The notes under the pieces were generated by a model. It did not search any database. It worked only from the letters and a program-made list of their open reading frames with translations, and had not been told where the DNA came from. A stretch of 64,000 bases of DNA, taken from the NCBI RefSeq assembly GCF_000621165.1, contig NZ_KK211218.1:365196-429195 (forward strand), given 5' to 3'. How positions within the stretch are numbered: the first letter of the stretch is position 1; every line of letters begins with the position of its first letter. A program made the position numbers and the translations under genes. Source of the DNA: Enterovibrio calviensis DSM 14347. Lineage in GTDB: Bacteria; Pseudomonadota; Gammaproteobacteria; Enterobacterales; Vibrionaceae. Below are positions 8,200 to 18,341 of this stretch, piece after piece.

Positions 8200-9834
8200 T
8201 CAGGTCAACTTTGTTGTCGAAGCGGGTGTGGTTTCTTTCTTATAGAAATTGAAAAAGTTCTTTCCGTTGTTTTTAACAAAGTACATGGCTTCATCAGCTT
8301 GTTCGATGAGAGCGGATACCGAACTTTCATTGTCTGGATATAAGCTAATACCGATACTTGATCCGACACTGGCTGTTTGTTCGTGACCAATGTTGATTGG
8401 CTGTGATATTTGGAATTGAAGGTCCGTGGCTATGTCAGAGACTGCCGAATCATAGTTAGGGTTGTACGAGAACGCGATTAAAAATTCATCTCCGCCCCAA
8501 CGAGCAACGACATCTGACCCACGGAAAAACTGCTTAATCCGATGGGCAACTTCGATAATGACTTTGTCACCTGCATCGTGTCCGTAAGTATCGTTGACGT
8601 ATTTGAAGCCATCTAGGTCAATCATCAGCACCGCAAAACTGCGCTCTTTCTTCTGCGCGTCTATAACTGAGCTTTCTAATTTACTCATGCCCGCCCTGCG
8701 GTTAAGCAATTGAGTAATTGGGTCATGCTCAGCCTCGTAGATAATATTCTGTTCTCGCTCTGCGCGTTCAGTGATGTCATAAAGCACAACTTCCAGCAGG
8801 CTATCGTCTGGATTATTAATGTCTTCAACTTTTGAAAACAGACAATGTACCCAACGATCGGCGGCTCTCACTTTGTGTTTGAGTTGGATATCAACAGCAC
8901 TGAATTGATTGCCTGGCTTCGCCCAAAAGTCTTCAATAAATTCTTTAATCACTTGAGGGTCATTAAAGAAAGCCGTGAAGTCTGTCTTAGTAAAGCGTTC
9001 TGTATCAATAATAAAAGTTTGCCCGAGTAACCTGAGTAGCGCAGGGTTGGCGACGATTAGAAGATTATTGGCATCAATCAAACCGATGCCAGCACTGGCG
9101 CGTTCGAATATAAAGCGGAATTTCTTCGACAGGTTCTCTGTTTGTGAGCGGAGATCTCGCTCGTTTTCTATTTGACTATTCACGGCGTTTAGCAAGGTAT
9201 TGATATCTTTAACTAATGCGCCTATTTCGTTTTGATCATTCCCTGTGGGAACGTCGATACGCGTTGAATCACCGGGCGTGATCAAGTGAAAACGATTTGC
9301 GACGTACTTGAGTGGCTCGGTCAATATTCGGTTAACAATAAATAGCGTTAACAACGCGATAATAATGGAGTAGGCGACCAAAACAACGACTTGGACTTTG
9401 GCCAGTGATATCGCGTTGTTTTCTATATATTGCTGATTGGGATAAATGAGGAGATCCCCAACAATTTCGCTTTCGTTAAAAGGAGAACGAATAGGGTAGA
9501 TCACCGCGATATCAGAACGGTTGAGGCTACCTTCGCCTTCAAATGACGCTGATAAACCAGTTTGACTTGTTAGTCTTGCAGAGGAAATGATGTCATTGGC
9601 CTCAAGCCCTCTTAACACCTCTTCGGCTAATTCTTTGTTGCCGAGGTACATTGCGATAGACGCCGTTTGCTCAACAGTAATAACAATTTGATCGATTTGA
9701 TTTCTAGAACGATTAACTTCTTCGTGGTAGGACATATAGAACCAAACGACGGAAGCGATGATCGAAAAAAGGAGCGCACCACTGGCGACTCCTGAGGCAA
9801 CGCGAATGTGTACTTTTTTACTGAGGATCTTCAA
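8200..9834 (-). CDS. membrane diguanylate cyclase, HAMP-PAS-GGDEF
   Basis: 544 aa. Two membrane segments (about 12-34 and 147-168) flank a periplasmic sensor region. They are followed by a HAMP-like segment (about 168-222), a PAS domain (about 235-355) and a GGDEF domain (about 370-535). The catalytic motif is intact (WGGDEF, 446-451) and an allosteric I-site RGSD lies five residues upstream (438-441), so it should make c-di-GMP from GTP and be product-inhibited. The ATG overlaps the end of the upstream PstS-like gene by 17 bp, and that gene abuts a porin gene, forming a three-gene leftward operon. The periplasmic PstS-like protein may feed a ligand signal into this cyclase. Confidence 0.92.
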   Translation of the reverse strand: MKILSKKVHIRVASGVASGALLFSIIASVVWFYMSYHEEVNRSRNQIDQIVITVEQTASIAMYLGNKELAEEVLRGLEANDIISSARLTSQTGLSASFEGEGSLNRSDIAVIYPIRSPFNESEIVGDLLIYPNQQYIENNAISLAKVQVVVLVAYSIIIALLTLFIVNRILTEPLKYVANRFHLITPGDSTRIDVPTGNDQNEIGALVKDINTLLNAVNSQIENERDLRSQTENLSKKFRFIFERASAGIGLIDANNLLIVANPALLRLLGQTFIIDTERFTKTDFTAFFNDPQVIKEFIEDFWAKPGNQFSAVDIQLKHKVRAADRWVHCLFSKVEDINNPDDSLLEVVLYDITERAEREQNIIYEAEHDPITQLLNRRAGMSKLESSVIDAQKKERSFAVLMIDLDGFKYVNDTYGHDAGDKVIIEVAHRIKQFFRGSDVVARWGGDEFLIAFSYNPNYDSAVSDIATDLQFQISQPINIGHEQTASVGSSIGISLYPDNESSVSALIEQADEAMYFVKNNGKNFFNFYKKETTPASTTKLT

Positions 9835-10252
9835 ATCGGTATACCACTTTTAGCCCCTGAGTGAGCTCTGCTTCATGAATGTATGCAATGGCATTTTTGT
9901 TATTCTTCACGTAATCAACGACATCATTAATTGACGGGATAGTTTGCGGAGGCTCTGACTTACCCGTGAAGAGGAGGCGCGCCCAGTAAGCATTAATTTG
10001 AGCAACAGATTTGCCGACCAATTGGCGATAAAACGCTTCTCGGACAGGGCTGTCGCTCGGTAAATCCGTGGTTAACACCGATGACCCATCAGGGTAAGCA
10101 TTGAAACGCCCCATATAAAGGTCGATCACTTGACGTGAAGATAAGTCAGAGACGGGGTTATCTTGATTAACAACCACAACTAGCTCTGCACGGGCTGAAG
10201 AAGCCCATGCTATCCAAGCGATTGTGAGTAGTGCTAATACAAGTCTCTTCAT
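9818..10252 (-). CDS. small periplasmic PstS-like substrate-binding protein
   Basis: 144 aa from the ATG at 10252 (a TTG four codons upstream is also in frame). A clear signal peptide is present (RLVLALLTIAWIAWASSARA). The mature part resembles the short phosphate-binding-protein-like group: VVVNQDNPVSDLSSRQVIDLYMG, then a C-terminal block SINDVVDYVKNNKNAIAYI that is typical of PstS-like proteins lacking the second lobe. The ATG is 1 bp after the porin stop with no good Shine-Dalgarno of its own, so expression is probably coupled. It lacks ABC permease neighbours, which argues for a sensory rather than a transport role, in partnership with the downstream diguanylate cyclase. Confidence 0.75.
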   Translation of the reverse strand: MKRLVLALLTIAWIAWASSARAELVVVVNQDNPVSDLSSRQVIDLYMGRFNAYPDGSSVLTTDLPSDSPVREAFYRQLVGKSVAQINAYWARLLFTGKSEPPQTIPSINDVVDYVKNNKNAIAYIHEAELTQGLKVVYRFEDPQ

Positions 10253-10253
10253 A

Positions 10254-11507
10254 TCAGAATACAAACGTTAAGCTAATTGAGTAAGTATCAATGTAGCGAG
10301 GTGGCGTAATGAAAATGCCTTCATCGGTTGTCAGCCACGCTCCAAAATTATCGTCATTTAACCACGTACGTTCTACTTGCCCCTTCAGTGCGATTTGAGA
10401 GTTAAGATCTATACGAACGCCTAAACCAAGGCTTTCTTGGTCAATGACGCGCGCATCTAATGAAGCTTTAGTAAAGTTATAAAGGCCAGCAATGGCTGGA
10501 ATTTGAAGGGCTTGTAGACTTGGCGCGTCTAGCTCATAGAAGTCGCCAACCGATTTTGCCCTTGAGAGAAAGCTGAAAGCTGTCACATTGTTAAACGATT
10601 TCCCCGCACTGACGTAGCCTGCGGCTAAGTCAGGAAAGAATGGCCATTCTGCATCTGTGTAGCTAAGTTCCGCTTGAAGTGTCCAGTCTCCGGTTTCATA
10701 AAACGCACCGAGCGAATAATATTGAAAGCGGGAATCGATAAAACCGAAATCTTCGTCGATATTTGCGATGGCAGGCCAAAGTAAACTGACAGTAGGATCC
10801 TGCTGAAGGGTGGATGTTAGCCCTTCGGACGGGTTACCTTCTTCTACTTTGGTAGTTGCAGCCGCACCCGAGAATAGCCAATCATCGATTGAATAGGAGA
10901 GTTTGGCACCAAGTACTGGTGACAAGGTGACATCGTACGGTTCACTCGTGGTTTCAATGGTAACATTTGATTTTCCGCCAAACACGCGGGTCTCTAGCAG
11001 ACCTCCACCTATCTGATAGATGTAGGCTAAATCTGCGCCATCAATACTGGCAATCGGTATATTGGCATAGAAGTCAGTAATCGGTTTTGTCCAAAGATAA
11101 GCAAAACCTACGTCTCTGTATTCGGAAAGCATATAAAGGGGGGTGGCAATTCTACCAACACGAGCAGTGAAATTTGGTGTTGCTCTATATCTCAAAAACG
11201 CCCATGCAATGGTTTTATCTAAATCGTTCTCTATACGGTCTTGAAATACACCTTGTACGACAAAATCAACCTTCTGCGATACCTTGGCGTTGAGTTGAAG
11301 GCCAAACGCAGAACCTGTATCGGCGGCCCAGCCACCATACTGTGCGTCTTTTGTTAGGTCGTACTTGTAGCCGAAATCTTCTGTGCCTGCTTTGATGAGG
11401 CTGACATTACCAAACCCACTGACTTGAATGTGCTCGTTAGCCGAAACGGTATAGGCCGTCAGCAACAGGAGTACATTGGTCAGTAAGAGGATAGTAAAAC
11501 GCAGCAA
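10254..11507 (-). CDS. outer-membrane porin-like beta-barrel protein
   Basis: 417 aa. Start is probably TTG at 11507 (weak GGAA upstream), followed directly by a signal peptide (LRFTILLLTNVLLLLTAYTVSA). The mature protein has alternating hydrophobic strands, aromatic girdles and the C-terminal phenylalanine (TFVF-stop) recognised by the Bam complex, all as in trimeric porins. It is the first gene of an operon with a PstS-like periplasmic protein and a diguanylate cyclase. Its specificity is unknown; I do not recognise it as OmpU or OmpT. Confidence 0.78.
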   Translation of the reverse strand: MLRFTILLLTNVLLLLTAYTVSANEHIQVSGFGNVSLIKAGTEDFGYKYDLTKDAQYGGWAADTGSAFGLQLNAKVSQKVDFVVQGVFQDRIENDLDKTIAWAFLRYRATPNFTARVGRIATPLYMLSEYRDVGFAYLWTKPITDFYANIPIASIDGADLAYIYQIGGGLLETRVFGGKSNVTIETTSEPYDVTLSPVLGAKLSYSIDDWLFSGAAATTKVEEGNPSEGLTSTLQQDPTVSLLWPAIANIDEDFGFIDSRFQYYSLGAFYETGDWTLQAELSYTDAEWPFFPDLAAGYVSAGKSFNNVTAFSFLSRAKSVGDFYELDAPSLQALQIPAIAGLYNFTKASLDARVIDQESLGLGVRIDLNSQIALKGQVERTWLNDDNFGAWLTTDEGIFITPPRYIDTYSISLTFVF

Positions 11508-11684
11508 ATTTAAGTTCCGGTATCAAAATAAACACACCTATTAAATATAAGACATATTTTAGATTTCACTTGTAAATTCAATAAATCAAACCAAATTCGA
11601 CCATGGTCTACCATCCTTGCCCTGTTTTGCTTATATCAACAATGTTATAAAGGTTTAAGTTCAAGTAGAGAAAGGATGCTCAAC

Positions 11685-12401
11685 ATGCAATTCCCATACA
11701 AAAACATAGTGATACTGACCGGCGCGGGGATCTCTGCAGAATCTGGGATCCGTACTTTTCGTGCGCAAGATGGGCTATGGGAAGAGCACCACATCGAAGA
11801 TGTCGCGACGCCGGAAGGTTTTGCGAGGAATCCAGCGTTGGTTCAGACGTTTTATAATCAGCGTAGAATTCAGCTGCAATCCGGTGTTGCCCCAAATGTG
11901 GCTCACGAAGCACTTGCCAAATTGGAGCAAGAGCTTGAAGGGACGGTCACTATCGTGACGCAAAACATTGATAACCTGCATGAGCGGGCGGGCAGTGAAA
12001 ACATCATTCATATGCATGGTGAATTGCTAAAAGCGCGTTGTAGCTATTCCAATCAGGTGATTGATTGGACAGGTGACATAACCGTTGATGATGCCTGCCA
12101 TTGTTGTCAGATGCCTTCACCCATGCGTCCGCACGTGGTTTGGTTTGGTGAAATGCCGATTGCCATGGATAAAATCCATGATGCCTTGCTAGAAGCCGAT
12201 CTCTTTGTGTCTATCGGCACATCAGGCTCCGTCTATCCTGCTGCTGGTTTCGTTCATGAAGCATCCATTGGCGGGGCGAAAACTATCGAAATTAATCTTG
12301 AGCCGAGCGCGGTAGAAAGCGAATTTGATGACAAGCGATATGGAAAAGCGAGCGTGTTAGTGCCTCAGTTGGTGGATGAGTTACTGGCGTTGCAAGATTA
12401 A
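11685..12401 (+). CDS. cobB: NAD-dependent protein deacylase, sirtuin class III
   Basis: 238 aa from the ATG at 11685, which has AAGG at good spacing; an ATG three codons upstream is too close to that site. Deacetylates or desuccinylates lysines using NAD+, for example acetyl-CoA synthetase. Visible motifs are the NAD-binding [26 protein letters not shown], the catalytic histidine in HMHGEL (about H111), and the Y-x-x-R pair in FYNQRR (about Y57/R60) that marks desuccinylating/demalonylating class III sirtuins. The zinc-ribbon region CSYSNQ...CHCCQ resembles the reduced cysteine set of E. coli CobB. Monocistronic with a strong terminator. Confidence 0.95.
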   Translation: MQFPYKNIVILTGAGISAESGIRTFRAQDGLWEEHHIEDVATPEGFARNPALVQTFYNQRRIQLQSGVAPNVAHEALAKLEQELEGTVTIVTQNIDNLHERAGSENIIHMHGELLKARCSYSNQVIDWTGDITVDDACHCCQMPSPMRPHVVWFGEMPIAMDKIHDALLEADLFVSIGTSGSVYPAAGFVHEASIGGAKTIEINLEPSAVESEFDDKRYGKASVLVPQLVDELLALQD

Positions 12402-12444
12402 AGCTTAATTCATGTGATGACCTACGAAAGACGGAACAGAACAA

Positions 12445-12475
12445 TAAAAAAAGCGGCTAGTTAGCCGCTTTTTTG
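12445..12475. terminator. bidirectional terminator between cobB and potD
   Basis: Stem AAGCGGCTA / TAGCCGCTT with A-run on one side and T-run on the other, placed between the converging cobB and potD genes, so it can stop transcription from both directions. Confidence 0.88.
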
Positions 12476-12517
12476 TGTCTGTCACGCAGTCAGCATGGCA
12501 CAGTAAAACTCGAGATT

Positions 12518-13567
12518 TTACTGACCCGCTTTAAGCTTTTGGAAATACTCTTCGTAAAGCACGTTTGCTTCACCAACAGAACTTTGCCATTCGCCTTTCT
12601 CCATCACATCTTGTGGTGGGTAAACGCTAGGGTCATCTTTGAATGCTTTCGGAAGCAGCGGGTATGCGGCTTTTACTGGCGTTGGATAGCCAATTTCGAT
12701 AGCAAGACGCGCTGCGTTTTCAGGGCGAAGTAGGAAATCAATCATCTTGTGTGCTGCTTCAACGTTTTTAGACGTTGCTGGAATGGCAAGGTTGTCCATC
12801 CAGAAAATTGCGCCTTCTTCTGGCCACACGATATCAATCGGTGCGCCTTCGCTGCGAGCAATGTAAGCAGAGCCATTCCAAAGCATACCCAGTGACACTT
12901 CACCGGCCATGTAAGGGTTAGCAGGGAAATCAGAGTTAAACACCAGAACGTTGGGCATGATGCTCTTCAGTGACTCGTATGCCTGCTTTATTTCTTCTGA
13001 GTTCGTGCTGTTAGCTGAGTAGCCTAGTCTGGTCAGTGCAATATGGAAGAACTCACGAGCGTCATCCATCATCAACAGTTGACCTTCGTACTCAGGGCTC
13101 CAAAGATCTGCCCACGAACTTACGCTGTCTTTTTCAATGTAGTCGGTGTTAACACCAATACCCGTCGCGCCCCAGATATAAGGGATAGAGTATTCGTTGT
13201 TTGGGTCAAAAGGCTTATTGAGGTTATTTGGGTCTAGACCTGCAAAATGGCTCAACTTCGACTTATCGATAGGTTGGAGCATGCCTTCATCACGCATTTT
13301 CTTGACGTAATAGGTAGAAGGGACAACCAGATCGTAGCCTTCTGGGTGCGTTTTCAGCTTGGCATACATGCTTTCATTTGACTCATAGGTTGAGTAAATG
13401 ACTTTGATGCCGGTTTCTTCGGTAAATTCTTCAAGAACTTCCGTAGGGATATATTCGGACCAGTTGTAGAAATAAAGTTCGTTTTCAGCTGAGATAGCTG
13501 CATGCGAAAAGAGAGAGAAAGCTAGAGAACTTCCCAGCACAAACTTAGACCAGAGTTTCATCGACAA
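12518..13567 (-). CDS. potD: spermidine/putrescine-binding periplasmic protein
   Basis: 349 aa. A signal peptide (about residues 1-26) precedes the polyamine-binding fold: LYFYNWSEYIPTEVLEEFTE at about 31-50, VPSTYYVKKM, and VVWPEEGAIFWMDNLAIPATS-like C-terminal elements. Delivers spermidine or putrescine to the PotBC permease. Separated from potC by 123 bp that contains a strong hairpin, so the binding protein may be expressed at a different level from potABC. Length and order match Vibrio PotD1. Confidence 0.95.
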   Translation of the reverse strand: MSMKLWSKFVLGSSLAFSLFSHAAISAENELYFYNWSEYIPTEVLEEFTEETGIKVIYSTYESNESMYAKLKTHPEGYDLVVPSTYYVKKMRDEGMLQPIDKSKLSHFAGLDPNNLNKPFDPNNEYSIPYIWGATGIGVNTDYIEKDSVSSWADLWSPEYEGQLLMMDDAREFFHIALTRLGYSANSTNSEEIKQAYESLKSIMPNVLVFNSDFPANPYMAGEVSLGMLWNGSAYIARSEGAPIDIVWPEEGAIFWMDNLAIPATSKNVEAAHKMIDFLLRPENAARLAIEIGYPTPVKAAYPLLPKAFKDDPSVYPPQDVMEKGEWQSSVGEANVLYEEYFQKLKAGQ

Positions 13568-13648
13568 CTCCTGTGTTTTTCGTCGGTATTGATAATTTAG
13601 AATAACGGGTAGGCTTTGCCATCCGTGACTGAATAGTGCGAAAACTAA

Positions 13649-13684
13649 AAAGGCGAGGGTGAGATAAACTCACCGCTCGCCTTC
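13649..13684 (-). terminator. hairpin between potC and potD (attenuator or processing element)
   Basis: Long stem AAGGCGAG-GGTGAG / CTCACC-G-CTCGCCTT with one bulged G. It sits 6 bp after the potC stop and more than 80 bp before potD. Minus-strand U-tract is short (TTTTTAG), so partial termination or an RNA-stabilising role at the 3' end of potABC is likely. Confidence 0.65.
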
Positions 13685-13690
13685 ATGCAG

Positions 13691-14461
13691 CTATCGAACT
13701 TTATCGCGTGCCAGTAGTTGAGAGAAAATAACTAACACGAGAGATACAATCAGCATCAGTGTTGCAAGTGCATTCACTTCTGGCGATACGCCAACCTTGA
13801 CCATTGAATAGATTTTCAACGGTAAGATTTCGTAACTTGGACCAGTAACGAATGAACTGACAATCACGTCGTCCAAAGAAAGAGTAAAGCTCAGCAGCCA
13901 ACCAGCTGCAACGGCAGGTGCAGCAAGAGGAAGAATGATTTTGGTTAAAATCACCCACTCGCTAGCGGCCAAATCTTTCGCTGCTTCAAGCATGCGAAGA
14001 TCGAAGCCATTTAGTCGGCTGTACACGGTAACAACAACAAACGGTAAGCAGAAAGTGATGTGAGACAACAGAAGTGTCAAAAATCCTAACTGAGCACCGA
14101 TCATCACGAATAACGCCAACAATGAAATTGCCATGACGATGTCGGGTGACATCATGACGACGAACAGCATGCCGTTGACGAAATTTTTACCGCGAAAACG
14201 ATAGCGATACAGTGCCACTGCAGTCAGGCTGCCGATAACCGCAGCCGCTGTCGCAGAGAACACAGCAATCGTTAAGGAGTTACCCGCAGCTTGCACCAAA
14301 CTGTCGTTACTCAACAGTTGGGTGTACCACTTAGTCGTAAACCCTTTCCATTCGATACCAAACTTACTTTCGTTAAATGAGTTAACGATAAGAATGATGA
14401 TCGGAATGTATAAGAATGCATAGACCAGCGACATAAAACTGGTTTTAAAGAAACGACTCAT
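13691..14461 (-). CDS. potC: spermidine/putrescine ABC transporter permease PotC
   Basis: 256 aa inner-membrane permease with about six transmembrane segments. The EAA loop needed for contact with PotA is present in the form MLEAAKDLAASEWVILTKIILPLAAPAVAAG (about 154-184). The ATG overlaps the potB stop (ATGA), showing translational coupling. Length equals the family norm. Confidence 0.94.
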   Translation of the reverse strand: MSRFFKTSFMSLVYAFLYIPIIILIVNSFNESKFGIEWKGFTTKWYTQLLSNDSLVQAAGNSLTIAVFSATAAAVIGSLTAVALYRYRFRGKNFVNGMLFVVMMSPDIVMAISLLALFVMIGAQLGFLTLLLSHITFCLPFVVVTVYSRLNGFDLRMLEAAKDLAASEWVILTKIILPLAAPAVAAGWLLSFTLSLDDVIVSSFVTGPSYEILPLKIYSMVKVGVSPEVNALATLMLIVSLVLVIFSQLLARDKVR

Positions 14462-15312
14462 TCCAGCTCTACCTTCTTGTTGATTAGTTTGCCGACTCGC
14501 CAGTAGGCGAACAACATTAGACCCATCAATACCGTCAGAGAAATACTCGCTGCTGAACCAAATGGCCAGTCACGAACATTGAGGATCTGACTCTTGATGA
14601 CGTTACCAATTAACAAGTTCTTCGCGCCACCCAACAGATCTGAGACATAGAACATGCCAAGAGCAGGGAGCAGAACCAATAGACAGCCAGCAATAATGCC
14701 AGGTGTTGTCAGCGGTAGAATCACTTTTACAAATGCTTGGAACTTACTTGCACCCAAATCTTTCGCAGCTTCTAAATAGCTGTTATCCAGCTTTTCGATG
14801 CTTGAATACAACGGCAGAATCATGAAAGGTAGAAGGATATAGACCAGACCAATCATCACTGCGTATTCGGTGTACATAATGCGAAGCGGTTTTTCAATTA
14901 AACCGAGAGTGAGCAAACCATCGTTTAACAGGCCGCGTGTACCCAAAAATATTTTAAGTCCATATGTGCGGATCAAAGAGTTCGTCCAGAAAGGAACAAT
15001 CACCATGAACAACATAAAGGGACGCATTCTTTGAGGCATGCGAGCAATGATGTAAGCGAATGGGTAGCCAATCAACAAACACAATAGGGTGGCTATGGCC
15101 GCCATATAGAAAGAGTGCCACACCACTTTTGCATAAAGCGGGTCCATCAACTTGGCATAGTTGCTCAAGGTGAAGGTCATCTCAATCAGGTTTGCATCAT
15201 CGCGGGTAAGGAAACTGGTGATGATAATCATCAGGTTCGGGATCATGACGAACAGCAGCAACCAACCTACAATGACGCCAATAATGGCGTTTTGGAGATT
15301 AAGCTTCTTCAT
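14458..15312 (-). CDS. potB: spermidine/putrescine ABC transporter permease PotB
   Basis: 284 aa from the ATG at 15312, which begins [13 protein letters not shown] and overlaps the last 14 bp of potA in another frame; an upstream in-frame start lies deeper in potA and is less likely. Six transmembrane segments, with the EAA motif [20 protein letters not shown] in the cytoplasmic loop that docks PotA. Partner of PotC. Confidence 0.93.
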   Translation of the reverse strand: MKKLNLQNAIIGVIVGWLLLFVMIPNLMIIITSFLTRDDANLIEMTFTLSNYAKLMDPLYAKVVWHSFYMAAIATLLCLLIGYPFAYIIARMPQRMRPFMLFMVIVPFWTNSLIRTYGLKIFLGTRGLLNDGLLTLGLIEKPLRIMYTEYAVMIGLVYILLPFMILPLYSSIEKLDNSYLEAAKDLGASKFQAFVKVILPLTTPGIIAGCLLVLLPALGMFYVSDLLGGAKNLLIGNVIKSQILNVRDWPFGSAASISLTVLMGLMLFAYWRVGKLINKKVELE

Positions 15313-16414
15313 CAGGTAGCACCACTTCCCAGCTTTCAACCCAGGTAATCGCCACTTTCTGATCTAATGAGTGATCAACATCTGGATCATCTTCGTTGAA
15401 GAATTCACTCACCATGACAGACATGCCAGACTCAAGTTCAAGCACTGAATCCAACGTCATGCCTTTGTAGTTACGTTCGCGAACATAACCCACAATGCCG
15501 TTACCTGATTCTGATGCACTGATTTCTTCAATACGAAGATCTTCAGGACGAAGCAATACTTTCACTTTGTCTCCAGCACTCACATCAAGTTTGCAATAAA
15601 CCTGACATTCTTGGCCTTCAACAGTAGCAGTAATGCGTTCTGCATCGATTCGTGCAATCACATGTGCGTCAAACACATTGATTTCGCCAATAAAGCGAGC
15701 CACAAAAAGGTTGGCGGGTTCTTCGTAAATTTCACGCGGCGTGCCGTCTTGAACCACATCACCCGATTGCATCACGATGATACGGTCTGACATGGACAGG
15801 GCTTCTTCTTGATCGTGTGTCACGAAAATGAAGGTAATGCCTAGCTTGCGCTGAAGTTGCTTAAGCTCGTTCTGCATCTGTTTACGGAGTTTGTAATCCA
15901 GTGCGGAAAGCGATTCATCAAGCAGCAGTACTTTTGGTTTGTTCACAACAGCACGGGCGATAGCGACGCGTTGTTGTTGACCACCTGAAAGTTGATGTGG
16001 CTTGCGAGGAGCAAACTTCTCAAGCTGAACCATGCGCAGGGCTTCCATAACACGCGGTTCGATTTCACTTTCGTTGACTTTCTGCATGCGCAGACCGAAA
16101 GCGACGTTTTCGAACACAGTCATGTGTGGGAAAAGCGCGTAGCTTTGAAATACGGTATTGACGTGTCGGTGCTCTGCGGGGATTGCAGTCACGTCTTGAT
16201 CGTCAATGATAATTTGGCCATCGTCTGCATCTTCAAGACCAGCAATCAAACGGAGTACTGTGGTCTTGCCACAACCGGACGGACCTAGGATTGTCAAAAA
16301 CTCGCCGTTGTTTATCTCAAGATCAAATTTAGAGATGATCTCTTTACCATCGAAACTCTTACAAAGTCCCTTCAGTTGTACAACGGGTTTTTTCATTGGT
16401 TGTGTCGCGTTCAA
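15299..16414 (-). CDS. potA: polyamine ABC transporter ATP-binding protein PotA
   Basis: 371 aa. ATPase energising polyamine import. Walker [10 protein letters not shown] (about 44-52), Q-loop, signature [14 protein letters not shown] and Walker [13 protein letters not shown] are intact, and a C-terminal TOBE regulatory domain follows. The start is probably TTG at 16414, because an AAGGAGAG Shine-Dalgarno sits about 9 nt before it; the ATG six codons later is the alternative. First gene of the operon. Confidence 0.94.
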   Translation of the reverse strand: MNATQPMKKPVVQLKGLCKSFDGKEIISKFDLEINNGEFLTILGPSGCGKTTVLRLIAGLEDADDGQIIIDDQDVTAIPAEHRHVNTVFQSYALFPHMTVFENVAFGLRMQKVNESEIEPRVMEALRMVQLEKFAPRKPHQLSGGQQQRVAIARAVVNKPKVLLLDESLSALDYKLRKQMQNELKQLQRKLGITFIFVTHDQEEALSMSDRIIVMQSGDVVQDGTPREIYEEPANLFVARFIGEINVFDAHVIARIDAERITATVEGQECQVYCKLDVSAGDKVKVLLRPEDLRIEEISASESGNGIVGYVRERNYKGMTLDSVLELESGMSVMVSEFFNEDDPDVDHSLDQKVAITWVESWEVVLPDEEA

Positions 16415-16754
16415 TTCTACTCTCTCTCCTTACACCACGGGCGATTAGCTAGAAAAAATTCCCCAAAAAGTAGACGGCGCATGATAGACGTGCGAACCAT
16501 GAAGTTAAAGCGTTTTTTTGTATTTAGAGAGCATTTTAATGCCCATTATCTGCGAGATAACCAAGATGTGCGGAAACATCAACCAAAATGCGGTTTGTGA
16601 AGTCCATCGCGAAATCTGACAAGCAGGCGCTCAACAGTATAGCGCGTTAATTCGTTGCCTAAAAATGCATCACATTGAGACGAATTCAAAAAAAATCACC
16701 TATAACTTTATAAAGACGGAATTTTCTTAGGCTGAAGACAAAAGTTACTTTGCT
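16415..16754. other. 340-bp divergent intergenic region (potA / membrane protein gene)
   Basis: Must hold the promoters of potABC(D) leftward and of the membrane-protein / bax-like / DUF2987 operon rightward. I see no hairpin, no RNA gene and no credible small ORF here. Confidence 0.4.
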
Positions 16755-17564
16755 ATGAATAAACAACAATTGAGCAATGCACTTCACGTTGGCGGGACGC
16801 TAGAAAACGCACTGACAGGGAATTACACGCTCAGTGCGTCCAGTGTGGTCCAAGAAGCCCTCAAATTGACGCAGAAGCATTTCTGGCGGTTTTTGCCCGC
16901 CACGATACTGCTAGCGGGCGCAAACGTTGCCATTTTCTTGGTGGCGCTATCGATTATGCAAGATTCACCCAAGGTGTTGTTTGATGCGCTATTGGGTAAA
17001 GCGCCGATGAACGAGGATTTATTGGCGTCAGGGCGAATTGCAATTTTTGCCACCACAGTATTGAGCGCGCCTTTGTACGCGGGGGCGAGTTTGATGGGGT
17101 TGAGTCACGCCATAGGGTTCCGCACCAAGCCCAGACACATCATTAAAGGCATGGCTTTCGCACTTGCTGTGACAATTGCCATGGGCTTTATCTCTGCCTT
17201 GCAAAGTGTAGGTAGCCAAATTATCCCGCTGCTTGGCGTGTTTCTTGGGATTACTTTCTCAATGACGATTTTGTTGATCTGTGAAAAACGCTTACGCCCA
17301 TTGGAAGCCATGATTGTTTCATTTAGAGCGATAATCAAAAAGCTGATACCATTGAGCTTGGTTTACATCGTCATTGCAATTCTGTTCGTGTTCTCTTACG
17401 CGACAGGCGGTATCGCGCTGCTGTTTGCTTTGCCTTTCATGTTTAACGTTAAAGGCGTGATCTACCGAGAAATGTTCGGTGTAGGTATTGAAGTGACCGT
17501 GTCACAAGAAGGGGATGATGATTCCCCATCAGACGGCGGTAATAAAGAGGTTTTCAACGCATAA
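16755..17564 (+). CDS. conserved multi-pass inner-membrane protein
   Basis: 269 aa. About five to six hydrophobic helices are visible (for example ATILLAGANVAIFLVALSI at about 49-67, IGFRTKPRHIIKG loop, then LGVFLGITFSMTILLI and LSLVYIVIAILFVFSYATGG). The C-terminus is acidic and Ser/Gly-rich. No catalytic motif recognised. The stop codon directly abuts the ATG of the Bax-like gene, so it is the first gene of a three-gene operon, probably envelope-related. This family is found next to pot genes in Vibrio as a hypothetical protein. Confidence 0.75.
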   Translation: MNKQQLSNALHVGGTLENALTGNYTLSASSVVQEALKLTQKHFWRFLPATILLAGANVAIFLVALSIMQDSPKVLFDALLGKAPMNEDLLASGRIAIFATTVLSAPLYAGASLMGLSHAIGFRTKPRHIIKGMAFALAVTIAMGFISALQSVGSQIIPLLGVFLGITFSMTILLICEKRLRPLEAMIVSFRAIIKKLIPLSLVYIVIAILFVFSYATGGIALLFALPFMFNVKGVIYREMFGVGIEVTVSQEGDDDSPSDGGNKEVFNA

Positions 17565-18341
17565 ATGAAGCTCCATTATGCTGTACTGGCTTCGGCTCTG
17601 TTTATTTCTGCGTGTAGCGACGCACCCCAAGCACCCACAACTCGAATCGACCAACTTCAACCGGCTTCTCCGCCACCAGAAATGGTGAAGAAGCCTGATT
17701 TTGCTGAATACAAAATCGTAGATGAAAAGAAGAAAGCGTTCGTCGCGTTTCTCTCGCCTGGTGTGGATTACATCAACAACTTGATTGAGAAAGCGAGAGT
17801 CCGCCTAATTCAGTTGTCTGATTCAACATCTCCTACAAAAGATGATCTGGCTTTTCTTGCGAAAGTCGCCGAGCTATTTAATCTGCCTCTCCCTGAAGCC
17901 GGGGCGGATAACGCTTGGTTCGATGAGGCGTTGAAACGTGTTGATATTATTCCGAATGATTTGGTATTGAGCCAAGCAGCGAAAGAGTCTGGGTGGGGTA
18001 CGTCACGATTTGCTCGTGAGGGTAATAACTACTTCGGACAGTGGTGTTACACTTCTGGCTGCGGCATGGTGCCAAGTGCACGAAGCCAAGGTAAAACACA
18101 CGAAGTTGCCGCATTTAAAGATGCCTATCAGTCTGTTCGCGCGTATTTTCTTAACGTAAACCGTAACAAAGCATATTCGTCACTCCGTGATATTCGCGCT
18201 GATCTTAGAAAACAAGGTAAGCCGATCACTGGCGTGGCACTTTCCAACGGTTTAGGTAGTTATTCGGAACGTGGACAAGCGTACGTTGATGAAGTGCAGG
18301 GCATGATTCGTTATAACGAAAAATATTGGAGCCAAGGATGA
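17565..18341 (+). CDS. Bax-like glucosaminidase lipoprotein
   Basis: 258 aa. The N-terminal lipobox FISAC (about C17) marks it as a lipoprotein. The C-terminal glucosaminidase (GH73/Bax-like) domain shows LSQAAKESGWGTSRFAREGNNYFG at about 134-157, with the catalytic glutamate in AKESGWG, followed by GQWCYTSGCG. Such enzymes cut the glycan backbone of peptidoglycan. ATG immediately follows the stop of the membrane-protein gene; its own stop overlaps the DUF2987 gene by ATGA. Confidence 0.86.
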   Translation: MKLHYAVLASALFISACSDAPQAPTTRIDQLQPASPPPEMVKKPDFAEYKIVDEKKKAFVAFLSPGVDYINNLIEKARVRLIQLSDSTSPTKDDLAFLAKVAELFNLPLPEAGADNAWFDEALKRVDIIPNDLVLSQAAKESGWGTSRFAREGNNYFGQWCYTSGCGMVPSARSQGKTHEVAAFKDAYQSVRAYFLNVNRNKAYSSLRDIRADLRKQGKPITGVALSNGLGSYSERGQAYVDEVQGMIRYNEKYWSQG

